Shown one piece after another: positions 31,607-43,612 of a stretch of 64,000 nucleotides of DNA. Under the pieces are notes generated by a model. It did not search any database, was not told where the DNA came from, and saw only the letters and a program-made list of their open reading frames with translations. Origin of the DNA: Microglena sp. YARC (lineage: Eukaryota; Chlorophyta; Chlorophyceae; Chlamydomonadales; Chlamydomonadaceae); NCBI GenBank assembly GCA_022414725.1, contig CM039463.1:92095841-92159840 (forward strand). Reading direction: 5' to 3'. The translations under genes and the position numbers were made by a program. Each line of letters begins with the position of its first letter. Positions within the stretch are counted from its first letter, which is position 1.

Positions 31607-34430
31607 CGTCGGTATTTAGGCAGACCTTTGAAATCGTTTGAATCAACTGGTTTGAATCAATGAACCCCTATCAAGCGGTTTTCCCCTTGAATCAGGGTAC
31701 CTTGAAAACAGTTTGAATCAGTGATTCAATTCAAGCAGCTTATTCATTGAATCAGACGGAAGTCAATCAAGACAATATCAAACGGAATTCAAGGTGGTCG
31801 AAGATATTGCACTTCGAAATGTAGCTAAGCTCCCATATGTAGGCTGCCGAGAGGTAGGAAGCTTTGAATCCGAGGCGGGCGAGCGCCTAGCGATAACCGG
31901 CACAAATCCGTACCTTGTAGTACATTAGTTGTGCTTTCATTGGCTAGACAAAAATCTAGGGTGGGGTGTAGGTGCTAGCAAGATGATGGCTGTAATCTCA
32001 AGTGTCACAACTGGCTATGTAACCAAGTTGAAGTCTGGCTATGTAACCAAGTTGAAGTCTGGCTACGTAACCAAGTTGAAGTCTGGCTATGTAACCAAGT
32101 TGAAGTCTGGCTATGTAACCAAGTTGAAGTTGAATGTAGGAGTTTGGAAACAGCCCAAGTAGGGTGTGTGTGCGTGTTTAAGTACTCGCACTTTGGACAA
32201 TGGTAGGAAAGAAACTTTTACAAGAAAGGAAACAAATATAATGCCAGAAAACAAATTGGTATCATATATTTAATTTTCCTGCTGAGGACGGCTTAGCTGG
32301 CTCGAAGCTACACAACAACCTAATATACAGAGAGACAGCCTAATGGAGCTGGCTGGAAGCTATACAACCTGGCACACAAAGTGAAAGTCTTATGGAGCTG
32401 ATTAGCATGACCCCCATCAGGGTTGTCTAGGTCCTGCGACGCAGATCCCGCATGCACCGCAGGCGCAGGCCCCGAGAATCATTTGTCATAAGCATCCAGG
32501 CGTTCTGACGCGAGACCAGTCGCAAGAGTGAGACCTGCAGACAAATGTTCGTTGGTGAGCGTTAGTTGAGATACATTGGCAGCAATGCGCATTCTTCCGA
32601 CTTTCAAATAGCAGCCATGGTTCAAACCAAATTCGCTATCTGAATGCGCACCTGTTTTGCACCTCGAGCATTGGAACTCTTGCGGCTCCATGATGAGCTG
32701 GACGATAGGTCGACTTGCTGCAGCTGCCTTAATGCCTGCGGAACAACTCGAAAAAGCGAGTCAGTCAAAGTTGAGACAAATTCTGGTCAAGTAAGGCACC
32801 ACTTGACGAGACGCAAAACGCAGTACCTTAACCGCACGCGCGGGGGCGGAGAAGCAGGTCGCTACAGTCTTGGGTTGAAGCACAACAATTCCCAAAGCAA
32901 AGTACCGCTGAAGCAAAGTGCTCGCGCGTGTAGGTATTGACGGATCTCAGAAGTAATTCGGGAATGGCTGAAGCTATGAAAGCAAGCTCAGTCCAAGTTA
33001 ATTCAAGGAAAGCAGGCAGCATGTCGCTATCTGACTGCGCACCTGTTTCACACCTCGAGCATTGGAACTCTTGCGGCTCCATGATAGGTCATTTTGCTGC
33101 AGCTGCCTTAATGCCTGCGACACAACTCTGGTCAAGTAAGGCACCACTTGACGAAACGAAAAATGCAGTACCTTAACCGCACGCGCCGGCGTGGGCGGAG
33201 AAGAAGGTCGCTACAGTCTTGAGTTGAAGCACAACCATTCCCAAAGCGAAGTGCCGCGGAAGCAAAGTGCTCGCGCATGTAGGTATTGACGGATCTAGGA
33301 AGCAATTCGGGAATGGCTGAAGCTATGAATAGATCAGTCCAAGTTAATTCAAGGGAAGCAGGCAGCATGGTGCGCTATTCTGCAGGAATATCGCTGAGTC
33401 GAGAACCAATTGACGCGCAGTGAACAGTGAAAGCTTGCACAGCCGCTAAGTTGAAGCGCTAACCCATTGCGCTGACCAGTTTGAACTGTACAGCATGCAG
33501 TACCGCCGTAACCGCACGCGCATGGGCGGAGAAGCAGGTCGCCATATTTGAATCGGATTCTCGGGGCCTGCGCCTGCGGTGCATGCGGGATCTGCGTCGC
33601 AGGACCTAGACAACCCTGATGGGGGTCATGCTAATCAGCTCCATAAGACTTTCACTTTGTGTGCCAGGTTGTATAGCTTCCAGCCAGCTCCATTAGGCTG
33701 TCTCTCTGTATATTAGGTTGTTGTGTAGCTTCGAGCCAGCTAAGCCGTCCTCAGCAGGAAAATTAAATATATGATACCAATTTGTTTTTCTGGCATTATA
33801 TTTGTTTCCTTTCTTGTAAAAGTTTCTTTCCTACCATTGTCCAAAGTGCGAGTACTTAAACACGCACACACACCCTACTTGGGCTGTTTCCAAACTCCTA
33901 CATTCAACTTCAACTTGGTTACATAGCCAGACTTCAACTTGGTTACATAGCCAGACTTCAACTTGGTTACGTAGCCAGACTTCAACTTGGTTACATAGCC
34001 AGACTTCAACTTGGTTACATAGCCAGTTGTGACACTTGAGATTACAGCCATCATCTTGCTAGCACCTACACCCCACCCTAGATTTTTGTCTAGCCAATGA
34101 AAGCACAACTAATGTACTACAAGGTACGGATTTGTGCCGGTTATCGCTAGGCGCTCGCCCGCCTCGGATTCAAAGCTTCCTACCTCTCGGCAGCCTACAT
34201 ATGGGAGCTTAGCTACATTTCGAAGTGCAATATCTTCGACCACCTTGAATTCCGTTTGATATTGTCTTGATTGACTTCCGTCTGATTCAATGAATAAGCT
34301 GCTTGAATTGAATCACTGATTCAAACTGTTTTCAAGGTACCCTGATTCAAGGGGAAAACCGCTTGATAGGGGTTCATTGATTCAAACCAGTTGATTCAAA
34401 CGATTTCAAAGGTCTGCCTAAATACCGACG
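31607..34430. mobile_element. Foldback-type element, ~875-bp inverted arms around a 1.08-kb centre
   Basis: Arms 31,607-32,480 and 33,556-34,430 are near-identical inverted copies starting CGTCGGTATTTAGG. Both contain five copies of a 24-bp repeat (GGCTATGTAACCAAGTTGAA), so the same 77-codon frame appears on both strands. The centre (32,481-33,555) holds two diverged direct copies of a ~390-bp block. No transposase is seen, so it is probably mobilised in trans. No clear target duplication. Confidence 0.85.
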
Positions 34431-35401
34431 ATGTTGATGATTTTATCTGTGCTTTTAGTGAGCTGGCTTTGTATGCTTTGCTGATCAAGGCTATGGAGAA
34501 AGCTGGCTGGGAGGTCAAAGAGATGGGTGTACCGGTTCAGTTCCTCTCATTGGACATGGCCGTTGCACTTGACTCTGAAGGCAGGTGTGTTCAGATCAAC
34601 CTCTCCCACCTCTCCTACATTGTTGATCTGGTGGAGCAGTTTGGTCTTACTGCTGCTGCCAAGCCCAAGTTTTCTGCCCCCATGGCCAAGTGCACCGTCA
34701 CTGACCCTCCTGGAGACCCGTTGCCCTCTAATAGCCGGTACCTATCTCTGGTGGGTGCTTTGCTGTACCTGGCTACTTGCACCAGACCTGATATTTCTTT
34801 TGCTGTCAGCTACCTGTCCAGGTTTTCTGCTCACCCTACCGTCCCTCTCTGGGGGGCAGCCAAGCGTTTGCTCTTGTATTTGAGGTCACATTACCACCTG
34901 GGACTCACTTACACCCACAGCCCTGAGTTCTCTTTTACTGTCTTTAGTGACTCATCCTTTGCTGATGATGGGTCTGACAGGAGGTCTCAGACTGGCTTTG
35001 CTGTGTTTGCTGGGGGGTGCATAGTGAACTGGATGAGCAAGAGGCAGCCTACTGTTGCCATTAGCTCTAGTGAGGCTGAGTATCAGGCCCTGTCTCAGAC
35101 TGCCAGGGAGGTGCAATGGTTGAAGAAGTTGAGGGTGGATCTGGGTCTGCCTTGTGGTTTGGTTACCATTCAGGGTGACAACTTAGGGTCTCTGAGTTGG
35201 GCCAATGACTGGCAGCTGCTCCCTCGCAGCAAGCACATTGATGTTATTCATCACTACATCAAGGAGCTGGTGGAGGATGGCCAACTGGATGTTGCCTATG
35301 TTAACACTAAGGACAACTGTGCTGACCCCTTCACCAAGCCCCTTGATCCTGCTGTGTTCTGGCGGTTTGTCCGAATGCTTGGAATGACCGCTTCTACTTA
35401 G
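34431..35401 (+). pseudogene. copia pol fragment: RT C-terminus and RNase H
   Basis: Open for about 320 codons: VDDFICAFSEL, KEMGVPVQFLSLDM, SLVGALLYLATCTRPDISFA (the RT-to-RNase H connection of copia elements), then RNase H with DSSFADDGSDRRSQTGFA, SSSEAEYQAL and the terminal NTKDNCADPFTKPL. The frame is intact but gag, protease, integrase and most of RT are missing, so this is a fossil. Confidence 0.88.
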
Positions 35402-36079
35402 GGTCATTTTTTTTTGTTACATCGGTTACTTTGGTTATCATTGTTTGGCATTAGGTTCCTATTCCCGGATCGGGTTTTCTATACCGTTGTTACCCATCTT
35501 TGATATTCGGTTTTTCATCCTTTTCTAGCTTGGCAAAATTTTGTTTTTGCCTTGTTTCATTCCTTCCTTTCAACCTTTGGGTTTCATTTGAAGTTCTCTC
35601 GAAATTCGGAGTTCTTTGATTTTTTTATATATAGTTCTATGTCCACAGTGCCATAGGTGGAGTAGTAGTATTGTATGTCACCTGCGTCATAGGTGGAGTA
35701 TCAGCATGAATTGCGGTGCTCTCACGCGTTTTATGACTTGGTGACTACTTATGTACTTCCTTCGAACTATCGGTCCAGACAGTGTTTCTGTCTGTACTGT
35801 GTCAGCTTCCAGTAGACTGTGTCATCCTTCATGACACGGTGACAGCTTCCTGTTGGCTGCGTCACCGGTCCCCCTGACACGCGCTATATTGCCTGCGCCC
35901 GGCTTTGAGATTCCTGGCTTAGGTTCTAGACTCAGGTTCTGGCTACCGCCTCTTCCACCGATGGTGCACTTTGGCGTCCGCCTGTCCTTGTAACGTTATT
36001 CTCGTCTCCGTGTATAGATTGGCGCGTCTGTTCCGCTGCAACATCTCTGTCCACTCTACGGAGTGTATTCTAGCTGATA
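34431..36079 (+). mobile_element. 5'-truncated Ty1/copia retrotransposon (copy 1)
   Basis: Begins inside the reverse transcriptase at the VDDF motif, directly against the foldback element, and runs through RNase H to a stop and one LTR at 35,699-36,079. The LTR starts TATCAGC and ends GCTGATA like those of copy 2, but is 381 bp long against 324. The flank after 36,079 is the dispersed repeat also seen at 30.1 kb. Confidence 0.85.
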
Positions 36080-36647
36080 CCCACCTGAGCGACAAAACGA
36101 AGGACAAGGTTGGAAGAGCTAGCGAATATGAGTTTTTTCATTTGAAAGGATTTGCACCCAAGGAAGTGGGACACAAAACGGATAAAATAGGGGCCCGCTG
36201 AGGATTTGGAAAGAAAGGTGGAGAGAGTCCTACACGAGTGGTAAGTTCAAGTAGATTGGGCTAGGATGGAGACAGACGACAAGCAGAGGTTCAAGGATGA
36301 GTTGGCGCGGCTCAAGGATGGAGACAGACGACAAGGTTCAAGGATGAGTTGGCGCGGCCACGGTTGGCGTGGTTCAAGGATGGAGACAGACAAGGTTCAA
36401 GGATGAGTTGAAGGAAAATAGAGGCCTGGGCACTTCCTGTTACCAATATTGTTTTTGCTTTAAAGGATAAAGACGGCGAGCAGCCAATGTGTTGGCTGGG
36501 GCCATGAACCAAGTCCAAGAACACCATGGGCAGCACTGCAGCAGACAACTGGAAACTTATCGATAGTAGCACCTCATAAGCCGCTCATCTTTGTTAGACT
36601 CATGTTGCACTGCTCACTATGTTTTGCTCTGTCCATGCAAATGTTTG
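36080..36647. repeat. Dispersed repeat flank with ~50-bp tandem duplication
   Basis: 36,080-36,310 matches 30,122-30,365 inverted. 36,262-36,420 has three copies of a GGAGACAGACGACAAG / TTCAAGGATGAGTTGG unit. The remainder shows no gene. Confidence 0.65.
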
Positions 36648-36683
36648 TTACAGTCCAGGGCTAGACAAATAGGCTTTAGGGAC

Positions 36684-37007
36684 TATCAGCATGTATAGCG
36701 GTGCTCTCACGCGTTTTATGACTTGGTGACTACTTATGTACTCCCTTAGAACTATCGGCTCTCCTGAGCCAGCTTCCCGTGGGACTGAGTCATCTTGAGA
36801 TGACTCAGTGGCAGCTTCCTGTCACCTACGTCTCCGGTCTGATCTGTACCCTGTTAGGTTCCTGTCTACCGCCTCCTTTCACCACAGGTGCCCCTTTATG
36901 GGTCTCCTGTGTCTGTAACGTTATCCTTGTCTCCGTGTATAGATTGGTGCGTCTGTTCCGCTGCTTTAATCTACTGTCCACTCTACCGGAGTGATTTCAA
37001 GCTGATA
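36684..37007 (+). repeat. 5' LTR of copia copy 2
   Basis: 324 bp, TATCAGC...GCTGATA ends. Differs from the 3' LTR at two positions (GCATG/GCGTG and ACGCG/ACGTG). Preceded by GGGAC. Confidence 0.93.
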
Positions 37008-37081
37008 GGTTACTGGGCTCCTCATCACTACCACTGCTTTGATAATGCAACTTCCGCGAGGGCCTCCTGCCGGCTTAAAGC

Positions 37082-39200
37082 TTGTTTGTGAAACTTACCA
37101 AACTTAATGGTGTTTCATGGGCTCGTGGGATCCGCAGTGTCATTGTGAGCAATGGATGCGACCGAATCCTCCCAACGGGGGTGAAGGTTCCTCTAGATTG
37201 GCTAGACGACTGCGCGCCAGCGGCCTCTGCTGCCGGAGAGGAGGGTCCTTCCGCCATCAAGGAAGTAACCCCCCCCGATCAATCCTCCAACTTTACGGTT
37301 CCTTCTCTCAATGTTCGACGCCTGTCCTCTGATGTTGAGGATGTCCTGATGAAGCTGTGTTGTGTACAGACACAGATCATCCGTTGTGCATCAGACCCGC
37401 AGCCTCATTGCGTCCCCTTCAATTATGATGAAGACTACTCTACTACTACTGATGATGAGGAGGACTTGAAGAGTGCTACGAGTGCTGACTTCGGTGGCGT
37501 GACCCCATCTGCTGCTGCCACTCGTGTCTTTGAGACTTCCGCTGTTTCGCCGGTGTATGAGCCTGCTGATCAGCAGATGCCTAATCGAGAGCTTTCGCCT
37601 GTGTATCAGCCTCAGCCTTCGTCGGCGCCTCCCTTTGAGCCTGTTCCCCCCTTACCCGGAGGTGGCTAAGCCCACTTTCTTGAAGGGCTTTGCTTCTTTT
37701 TCCTCTGCATCTGCCCCCATGGAGCGTGGCCTCCCTGGCTACCACACTCGCTCTCGCGAGGCTGCTGTTTCCTCTGCACGCACCTCTGCTGCTGGTGCCT
37801 CCCTGGAACCCCCTCCGCCTCCGCCGGTGGAGCTGCCTCCTGCCCCTGGCCCTCCTCCTATGCTATATACGCGGTCATGCGAATCTTGGGAGCATCTGCT
37901 CACTGGTGGATCTCCTCCGACTTTGAACTTGCGGGACTACCGCCTGATCAACCAGGATCGACGGGATGGTGAGTCCTTGAACCGCTCTTTGTACGGTCGG
38001 ATGGATATGCAGGCTACAATGGCAAATGTTAGTGTGAAGCTGAGGCATCGCCGAGTGATGGCTTTCTCTGAGCTTGGTACCAGGTGTCGTTCTTTTCTTG
38101 GTCCAGTCACTTCTGGGATTCTGTATCCCCCAGATCATGGTGTTTCCTTTGGTGGTACGAGGCGTAGTGATCACGAGAAGCTTGGTTATCAGTTTTTGCG
38201 AGTGCCTGTCCCTCTGTGTCCTGTTAGCCCAGATTTCGAGCTGCTTATGAGTGTTGCGAGGTCCATTCCTGTGATTAGGAACATAGACGACCAGCGCGCT
38301 CTTGACGCTGGTCTTGCTGCGGAGTATTTCATGGACATTCGTAGGTCCTTGGCTCCTGTCCCTTCTGCGATTGGAGCTGGGTCTAATACCCTCATTCATG
38401 GTGAGTCTCGGTTTGATCCTGCACTGTTCGGGTTCAGTGCACTGCCCTCTCGAACGTCAGGAGTTCATGTGTTTAACTATGATGCTCGCGAACATGGAGG
38501 ACGATATGGTCAAGGTATACCAGGACTTTGCCACCCCTCGGGATATCCTTTTGGATATCCGGAAGACGCAGTCTGATGCCCTTGCCTCTAGAGTCCCTCT
38601 CATGCGTATCGAACTTCATAATGCGCACATGGGCCCTTCTGACCGTGTCGATGATTTCTTTCGCATGGTTCGCAGTCTGTGCACTGACCTCCGCAGTGCT
38701 GGACATCCTGTCACTCAGCGCCACGCCATGGAAACCATTGTGAATGGGATCCGTTTGATCCGATTTGAATCGCTGCGGATCCAGTACGGTATGATGTTGG
38801 CTAACAGACAGACTGTAGATTACTGGTCTTGTCTGGAGGCATATCGGTCTCTCGACATTTTGAACATTGCTCTCCCCAGGTCCGACTCCAGGCATCCTGG
38901 TTGGTCCCGGGACGCTCCCCAGGTTCCTGCCAATGCTGCGTTTCAGCGTGGGCAGGGATCTGGTTCTCAGGGTTCTGGTTCCAACAAGCGACGTCTGGAT
39001 TGCACTTGGGGCCCATGCCTCAGCAAGACGACCCACTCGGAGGATCGCTGTTTCACGAAGCATCCGCACCTGCGTAAGACCAAGCCTGGTGCACCGGTTA
39101 CCAATCCGGTGCCATGGCCTTGGCCCTTCCAGGTGTGCTTACTCCGCGGCAGCTGGCCTCCTTGCAGGCTCAGATTGATGGGTATGCTTTGGACAAGAAA
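37082..39200 (+). pseudogene. copia gag region (frame-broken)
   Basis: Three overlapping frames follow each other: 37,082-37,669 (Asp/Ser-rich N-terminus), then to about 38,500 (proline-rich PPPPPPVELPPAPGPPP and onward), then to about 39,100 (FFRMVRSLCTDLRSAGHPVT, a UBN2/gag-like helical region). The last carries a zinc-knuckle-like CX4CX5HX4C array (CTWGPC...H...C). Frame changes near 37,640, 38,500 and 39,100, then an in-frame TAG at 39,201-39,203 before protease. The changes may be sequencing indels; the TAG could also be a gag-pol boundary. Confidence 0.75.
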
Positions 39201-39203
39201 TAG

Positions 39204-42200
39204 GAGGTACGCTCTGTCCTTTTCTCTTGCACTGCGAAATTTTCAAATGTCTGCAGCCCGAGCCTGTCTGAGGGTGTCTGGCATGTTGATTCTGGAGCTG
39301 GGATGTCAATCACAGGTGATATGTCTTTGTTCACTGTGTTTCATGCTTCTGAGACTGGGCCAGCAGTTAAATTTGGTGATGGTGTGGTTCAACGGTCTGT
39401 GGGTCAGGGTTCTATTGTGTTATGTAGTGATTGGTTACCAACACCAATCACTTTAACCAATGTTCTCTACATCCCACACTGTCCGGTGAACCTCATGTCA
39501 GTAAATGCTGTTGCCCATGCTCACAACTGCAAGATTTCTTTTGATAGTCTTAGTTGTACTGCCACACAGGGCTCTTCTGTTCTGTGGTCTTTCCCTGCCT
39601 CCAGTGATGGTGTGTACAAGTTTGCATGTAGGCCTTGTCACACCCCTCGTGGCCGTTTGTATGGTGCTGAAGATTATCCAGCTTTTGCTCTTGATGTTGA
39701 TGAGGATGGTGGAGTTGTGATCCCTACCACTCCTGAATGGTTGTGGCATAGGCGGCTGGGTCACCCTGGCTATGATGCCATGCACAACCTTGTAAGGAAG
39801 GGTTTGGTTCAGAACTTACCCCTCACTCTCCAACAGGTGCAAAGACTGTCTAAGATCCCATGTGATGCTTGTCAGAAGGCAAAGGGAAAACGTATCCCTT
39901 TTCCTAAAGAAAGCAAAACTAGGATCCGTGCCCCATTACAACGCCTTCACTTGGACATCATGGGGCCATTTAATATTAGGGGCTTGCGTGGGGAGTTTTT
40001 ATGTTCTGTGTCTCACTGACCAATACTCTGGCTATGCTGAGGTCTTGTGCTTGAGAACCAGGGATGAAGCTCCCTTAGCAGTTCAAACTACCATCCTCAG
40101 ATGGATGACTCAGCTGCATGGATTTGTTTTCAAGTGTCTTAGGTCTGACAGGGCTAAGGAATTTATAGTGAAGTGGTTCGAGGATTGGTTAGAATCGGTT
40201 GGTGCTGTGCATGAATTGTCCATGGCTTACACTGCTCAGCAGAATGCGACTGTGGAACGGTACAATGGGGTCCTTCAGAACGTAGCTAGGAGCATTCACT
40301 TGGAGTCTAAGCTCACTAAGTCCTTCTGGCCCTATGCCTTCCTCGCCGCGTGTTACCTACGCAACCGGCTGCCTAATCAGGGTGACAAGACTCCTTATGA
40401 GTTGTTCTTTGGGGTCCTACCTGATGTATCGTTATTGCGCGTGTTCGGGTGCCCATGCTATGTTACCTTAGTGAATGGGAAGAAGCGCAATAAGCTTGAC
40501 GAAAGGGCGTTATCTGGTAGACTGGTTGGGTATTCTCTGGTGAGTAAGGGTTATTTTGTTTGGGTTCCGAAGTTGCGCCAGGTGGTAGAGAGTCGTGATG
40601 TGCTCTTCTATGAACAGTTTAGCTATAACTGTATCCCTGGGCGCTTTCCCTATGATGGATCTCAGTATTTTTCTCGCACCCCTGCCGCTATCATCGGTAA
40701 AGGGCTTGATACTACTGACAATGTCCTGGGCCCTTTTACCAACCCCGATTGTTGACCGCTTTACTGGTCATGGGATGACGATGCGTCCCAGGCCAGGTAA
40801 TGATGGTGCTGTATCGCGTGCGGCGGCATTGGGCCAGGGGGAGTCTGATGTTCCTTCAAGCTCTAATTTATTCGAATCTCAGGGGGTCGCCGGGCCTTCC
40901 TCTGCGCACGTTTCGTCGGTGAAGTCGTAGGATTAGGACAGCCTCGGGTCATAGTGGAACCTAGTACAGGTCCACTACCCACTAGTCGCCACCCCCCGTC
41001 CACCTATTCGGATAGCTCGCGGGAGTTGTTTGATCACTTCACCCCCTGCTATACATGGTGGTTTATACCGGACCAGGCATTGCGACGATGTGGCCGTCAC
41101 AGATGATGTGAGTGATGACCTCGAACACTGGTCCGGGTCAGATACTGCGTATGGCTGGGGTGTTCCAGTGTACCCAGGCTTCGACGATTTAGAGGCAAAG
41201 GAGGCCGGCCTTGTTCAACCACGCATGAGTGCTGCGCTGGGGGCTTTATTACCGGTTACTGCTGATACTGCTGATATCCCGCCTGCCTATGTACAAGTAC
41301 ACTGCTTGTACGTGGGGGCTTTTATTTCTACCTCTACTGAACTCTCTTATAAAGCTGCAATGTTACCTACCAACCCTGACAGAGATCTCTGGCTGCAGGC
41401 TATGAAGGATGAGATGGCCTCCCTCCATGCTCATGGCACTTGGGTCCTCACTCCACAGCCTCCTAGGCAGAGGATTCTATCTGGCAGATGGTTATTTGTC
41501 AAGAAACATGTGGCTGATGGTTTCTTTGCGTTTTAAAGCTCGTTTTGTAGTTCGTGGTTTTCTGCAACGTCCTGGGCTGGACTACCATGATGTATATGCC
41601 CCCGTCTCCTCTAAAGCAGGTCTTCGTGTGCTCCTTGCTGCCATCACTCATAGGAAGATGTTTGTGAGGCAGCTAGACATCAAGACTGCATTCTTGAATG
41701 CCAAGCTGGAACCTGGTCTAGACCTGTTCTGTTACCAGCCTGAGGGCTTTCATGAACTTGGTCCTGACAATGTTCCCCTTGTGTGTAAGCTGATTAAATC
41801 TCTTTATGGTTTGAAGCAGGCACCCAGGGCTTGGAGCAAAGATGTAAAGCAGGTTTTGGTTGCCCACGGTTTTACCATGTGCAAAGCTGAACCTGCTCTG
41901 TATTTCAGGAGGGATTCTACTGGTGGGTGGAGCTATGTCCTGACCTATGTGGATGACTTTATCTGTGCTTTTAGTGAGCTGCATAGGTATGCCTTGCTGA
42001 TCAAGGCTATGGAAGCAGCTGGGTGGGAAGTCAAGGAAATGGGTGTACCTGTCCAGTTCCTTTCATTGGACATGACTTGTACACTTGATTCTGACGGCAG
42101 GTGTGTTAAGATCGACCTCTCCCAGCACTCCTACATTGTTGAGCTGGTGGAGCAGTTGGTCTCACTGCTGCTACCAAGCCCAAGTTTTCAGTTCCCATGT

Positions 42201-42916
42201 CCAAGTGCACTGTCACTGATCCTCCTGGAGAACCTCTGGCCTCTAATAGCCAGTACCTCTCTCTTGTGGGGGCTCTGCTGTACCTGGCTACCTGCACAAG
42301 GCCTGATATTTCTTTTGCTGTTAGCTACCTGTCCAGGTTTTCTGCTCAACCCACTGCCCCCCTGTGGGCTGCAGCCAAGCGCTTGCTTTTGTATTTGAGA
42401 GAACATTCCCATCTGGGCCTCACTTACACTCACAGCCCTGGTTTCTCTTTTACTGTCTTTAGTGACTCATCCTTTGCTGATGATGGGTCTGACAGGAGAT
42501 CTCAGACTGGCTATGCTGTGCTCGCTGGAGGCTGCCTTGTGAACTGGATGAGCAAAAGGCAACCCACTGTTGCTGTTAGCTCCAGTGAGGCTGAGTATCA
42601 GGCCCTGTCTCAGACTGCCAGGGAGGTGCAATGGTTGAAAAAGTTGAGAATTGATCTAGGGCTGCCTTGTGACCTGGTCACCATTCAGGGTGACAACTTG
42701 GGGTCCTTGAGCTGGGCCAATGACTGTCAGCTGCTCCCTCGCAACAAGCACATTGATGTCATCCATCACTATATCCAGGAGCTGGTGGAGGATGGCCAGG
42801 TGGATGTTGCCTATGTTAACACTAAGGACAACTGTGCTGACCCCTTCACCAAGCCCCTTGATCCTATGGTGTTCTGGCGTTTCATTCGCATGTTTGGAAT
42901 GACTGCTTCTCCTTAA
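39204..42916 (+). pseudogene. copia pol: protease, integrase, reverse transcriptase, RNase H (frame-broken)
   Basis: Protease site WHVDSGAGMSITGD at about 39,270. GAG-pre-integrase WLWHRRLGHPGYDAMHNL with a CDAC zinc site, then the integrase core with DIMGPF, a second Asp in CLRSDRAKEF and Glu in NATVERYNG. RT from RWLFVKKH, with LDIKTAFLNAKL, LYGLKQAPRAW and the YVDD site (LTYVDDFICAF), then RNase H ending at 42,916. Frame breaks near 39,995, 40,745, 41,520 and 42,155. At 42,155 copy 1 has TTT where this copy has TT, a homopolymer contraction. No joined product is given. Confidence 0.85.
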
Positions 42917-43288
42917 ACCAATTTTTTAGTTACATGTATTCTAGAATTTTGGTTACATGTATTCTGGAATTTTTGGTTACATTTAGAGTTTCTTTAAGTT
43001 ATCATTGATTGGCATTAGGTTCCTATTCCCGGATCGGTTTTTCTATACCGTTGTTACCCGACTTTGATATTTAGTTATCCTCTTATATCCACTTGGCAAA
43101 TTTTGGTTCTTTGCCTTGCTTCATACCTTCCCTTACACCCTTCGGGTTTCATTTGAAGTTTCTCTCGATTTTTATTTTTCGGAGTTCTTTGATTTTTTTT
43201 TTTTTTTTAATTTGTTACATATAGTTCTATGTCACCAGTGCCATAGGTGGAGTAGTACTATTGTATGTCACCTGTGTCATAGGTGGAG

Positions 43289-43612
43289 TATCAGCGTGTA
43301 TAGCGGTGCTCTCACGTGTTTTATGACTTGGTGACTACTTATGTACTCCCTTAGAACTATCGGCTCTCCTGAGCCAGCTTCCCGTGGGACTGAGTCATCT
43401 TGAGATGACTCAGTGGCAGCTTCCTGTCACCTACGTCTCCGGTCTGATCTGTACCCTGTTAGGTTCCTGTCTACCGCCTCCTTTCACCACAGGTGCCCCT
43501 TTATGGGTCTCCTGTGTCTGTAACGTTATCCTTGTCTCCGTGTATAGATTGGTGCGTCTGTTCCGCTGCTTTAATCTACTGTCCACTCTACCGGAGTGAT
43601 TTCAAGCTGATA
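43289..43612 (+). repeat. 3' LTR of copia copy 2
   Basis: 324 bp, followed by the target duplication GGGAC. Preceded by the purine-rich AGGTGGAG and by 3' sequence shared with copy 1 (GCATTAGGTTCCTATTCCCG). Confidence 0.93.

Larger units (their letters stand above)
36684..43612 (+). mobile_element. Complete Ty1/copia LTR retrotransposon (copy 2)
   Basis: 6,929 bp. LTRs at 36,684-37,007 and 43,289-43,612, both 324 bp with two differences. The ends are a perfect TATCAGC...GCTGATA inverted repeat instead of TG...CA. A five-base target duplication GGGAC lies at 36,679-36,683 and 43,613-43,617. The order is gag, protease, integrase, RT, RNase H, diagnostic of Pseudoviridae/copia. It sits in the body of a SINE family 2 copy: the flanks together match 19,200-19,275. 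A purine tract AGGTGGAG precedes the 3' LTR. Several frame breaks make this copy non-functional as written. Confidence 0.92.

Noticed and set aside
31929..34108. Conserved 77-codon protein found twice
   Set aside because: Identical because the two foldback arms are inverted copies. It is mostly a 24-bp repeat and has no family resemblance.
37008..37030. Primer binding site of the copia element
   Set aside because: The sequence after the 5' LTR (GGTTACTGGGCTCC) only loosely resembles the complement of initiator tRNA; not strong enough to call.
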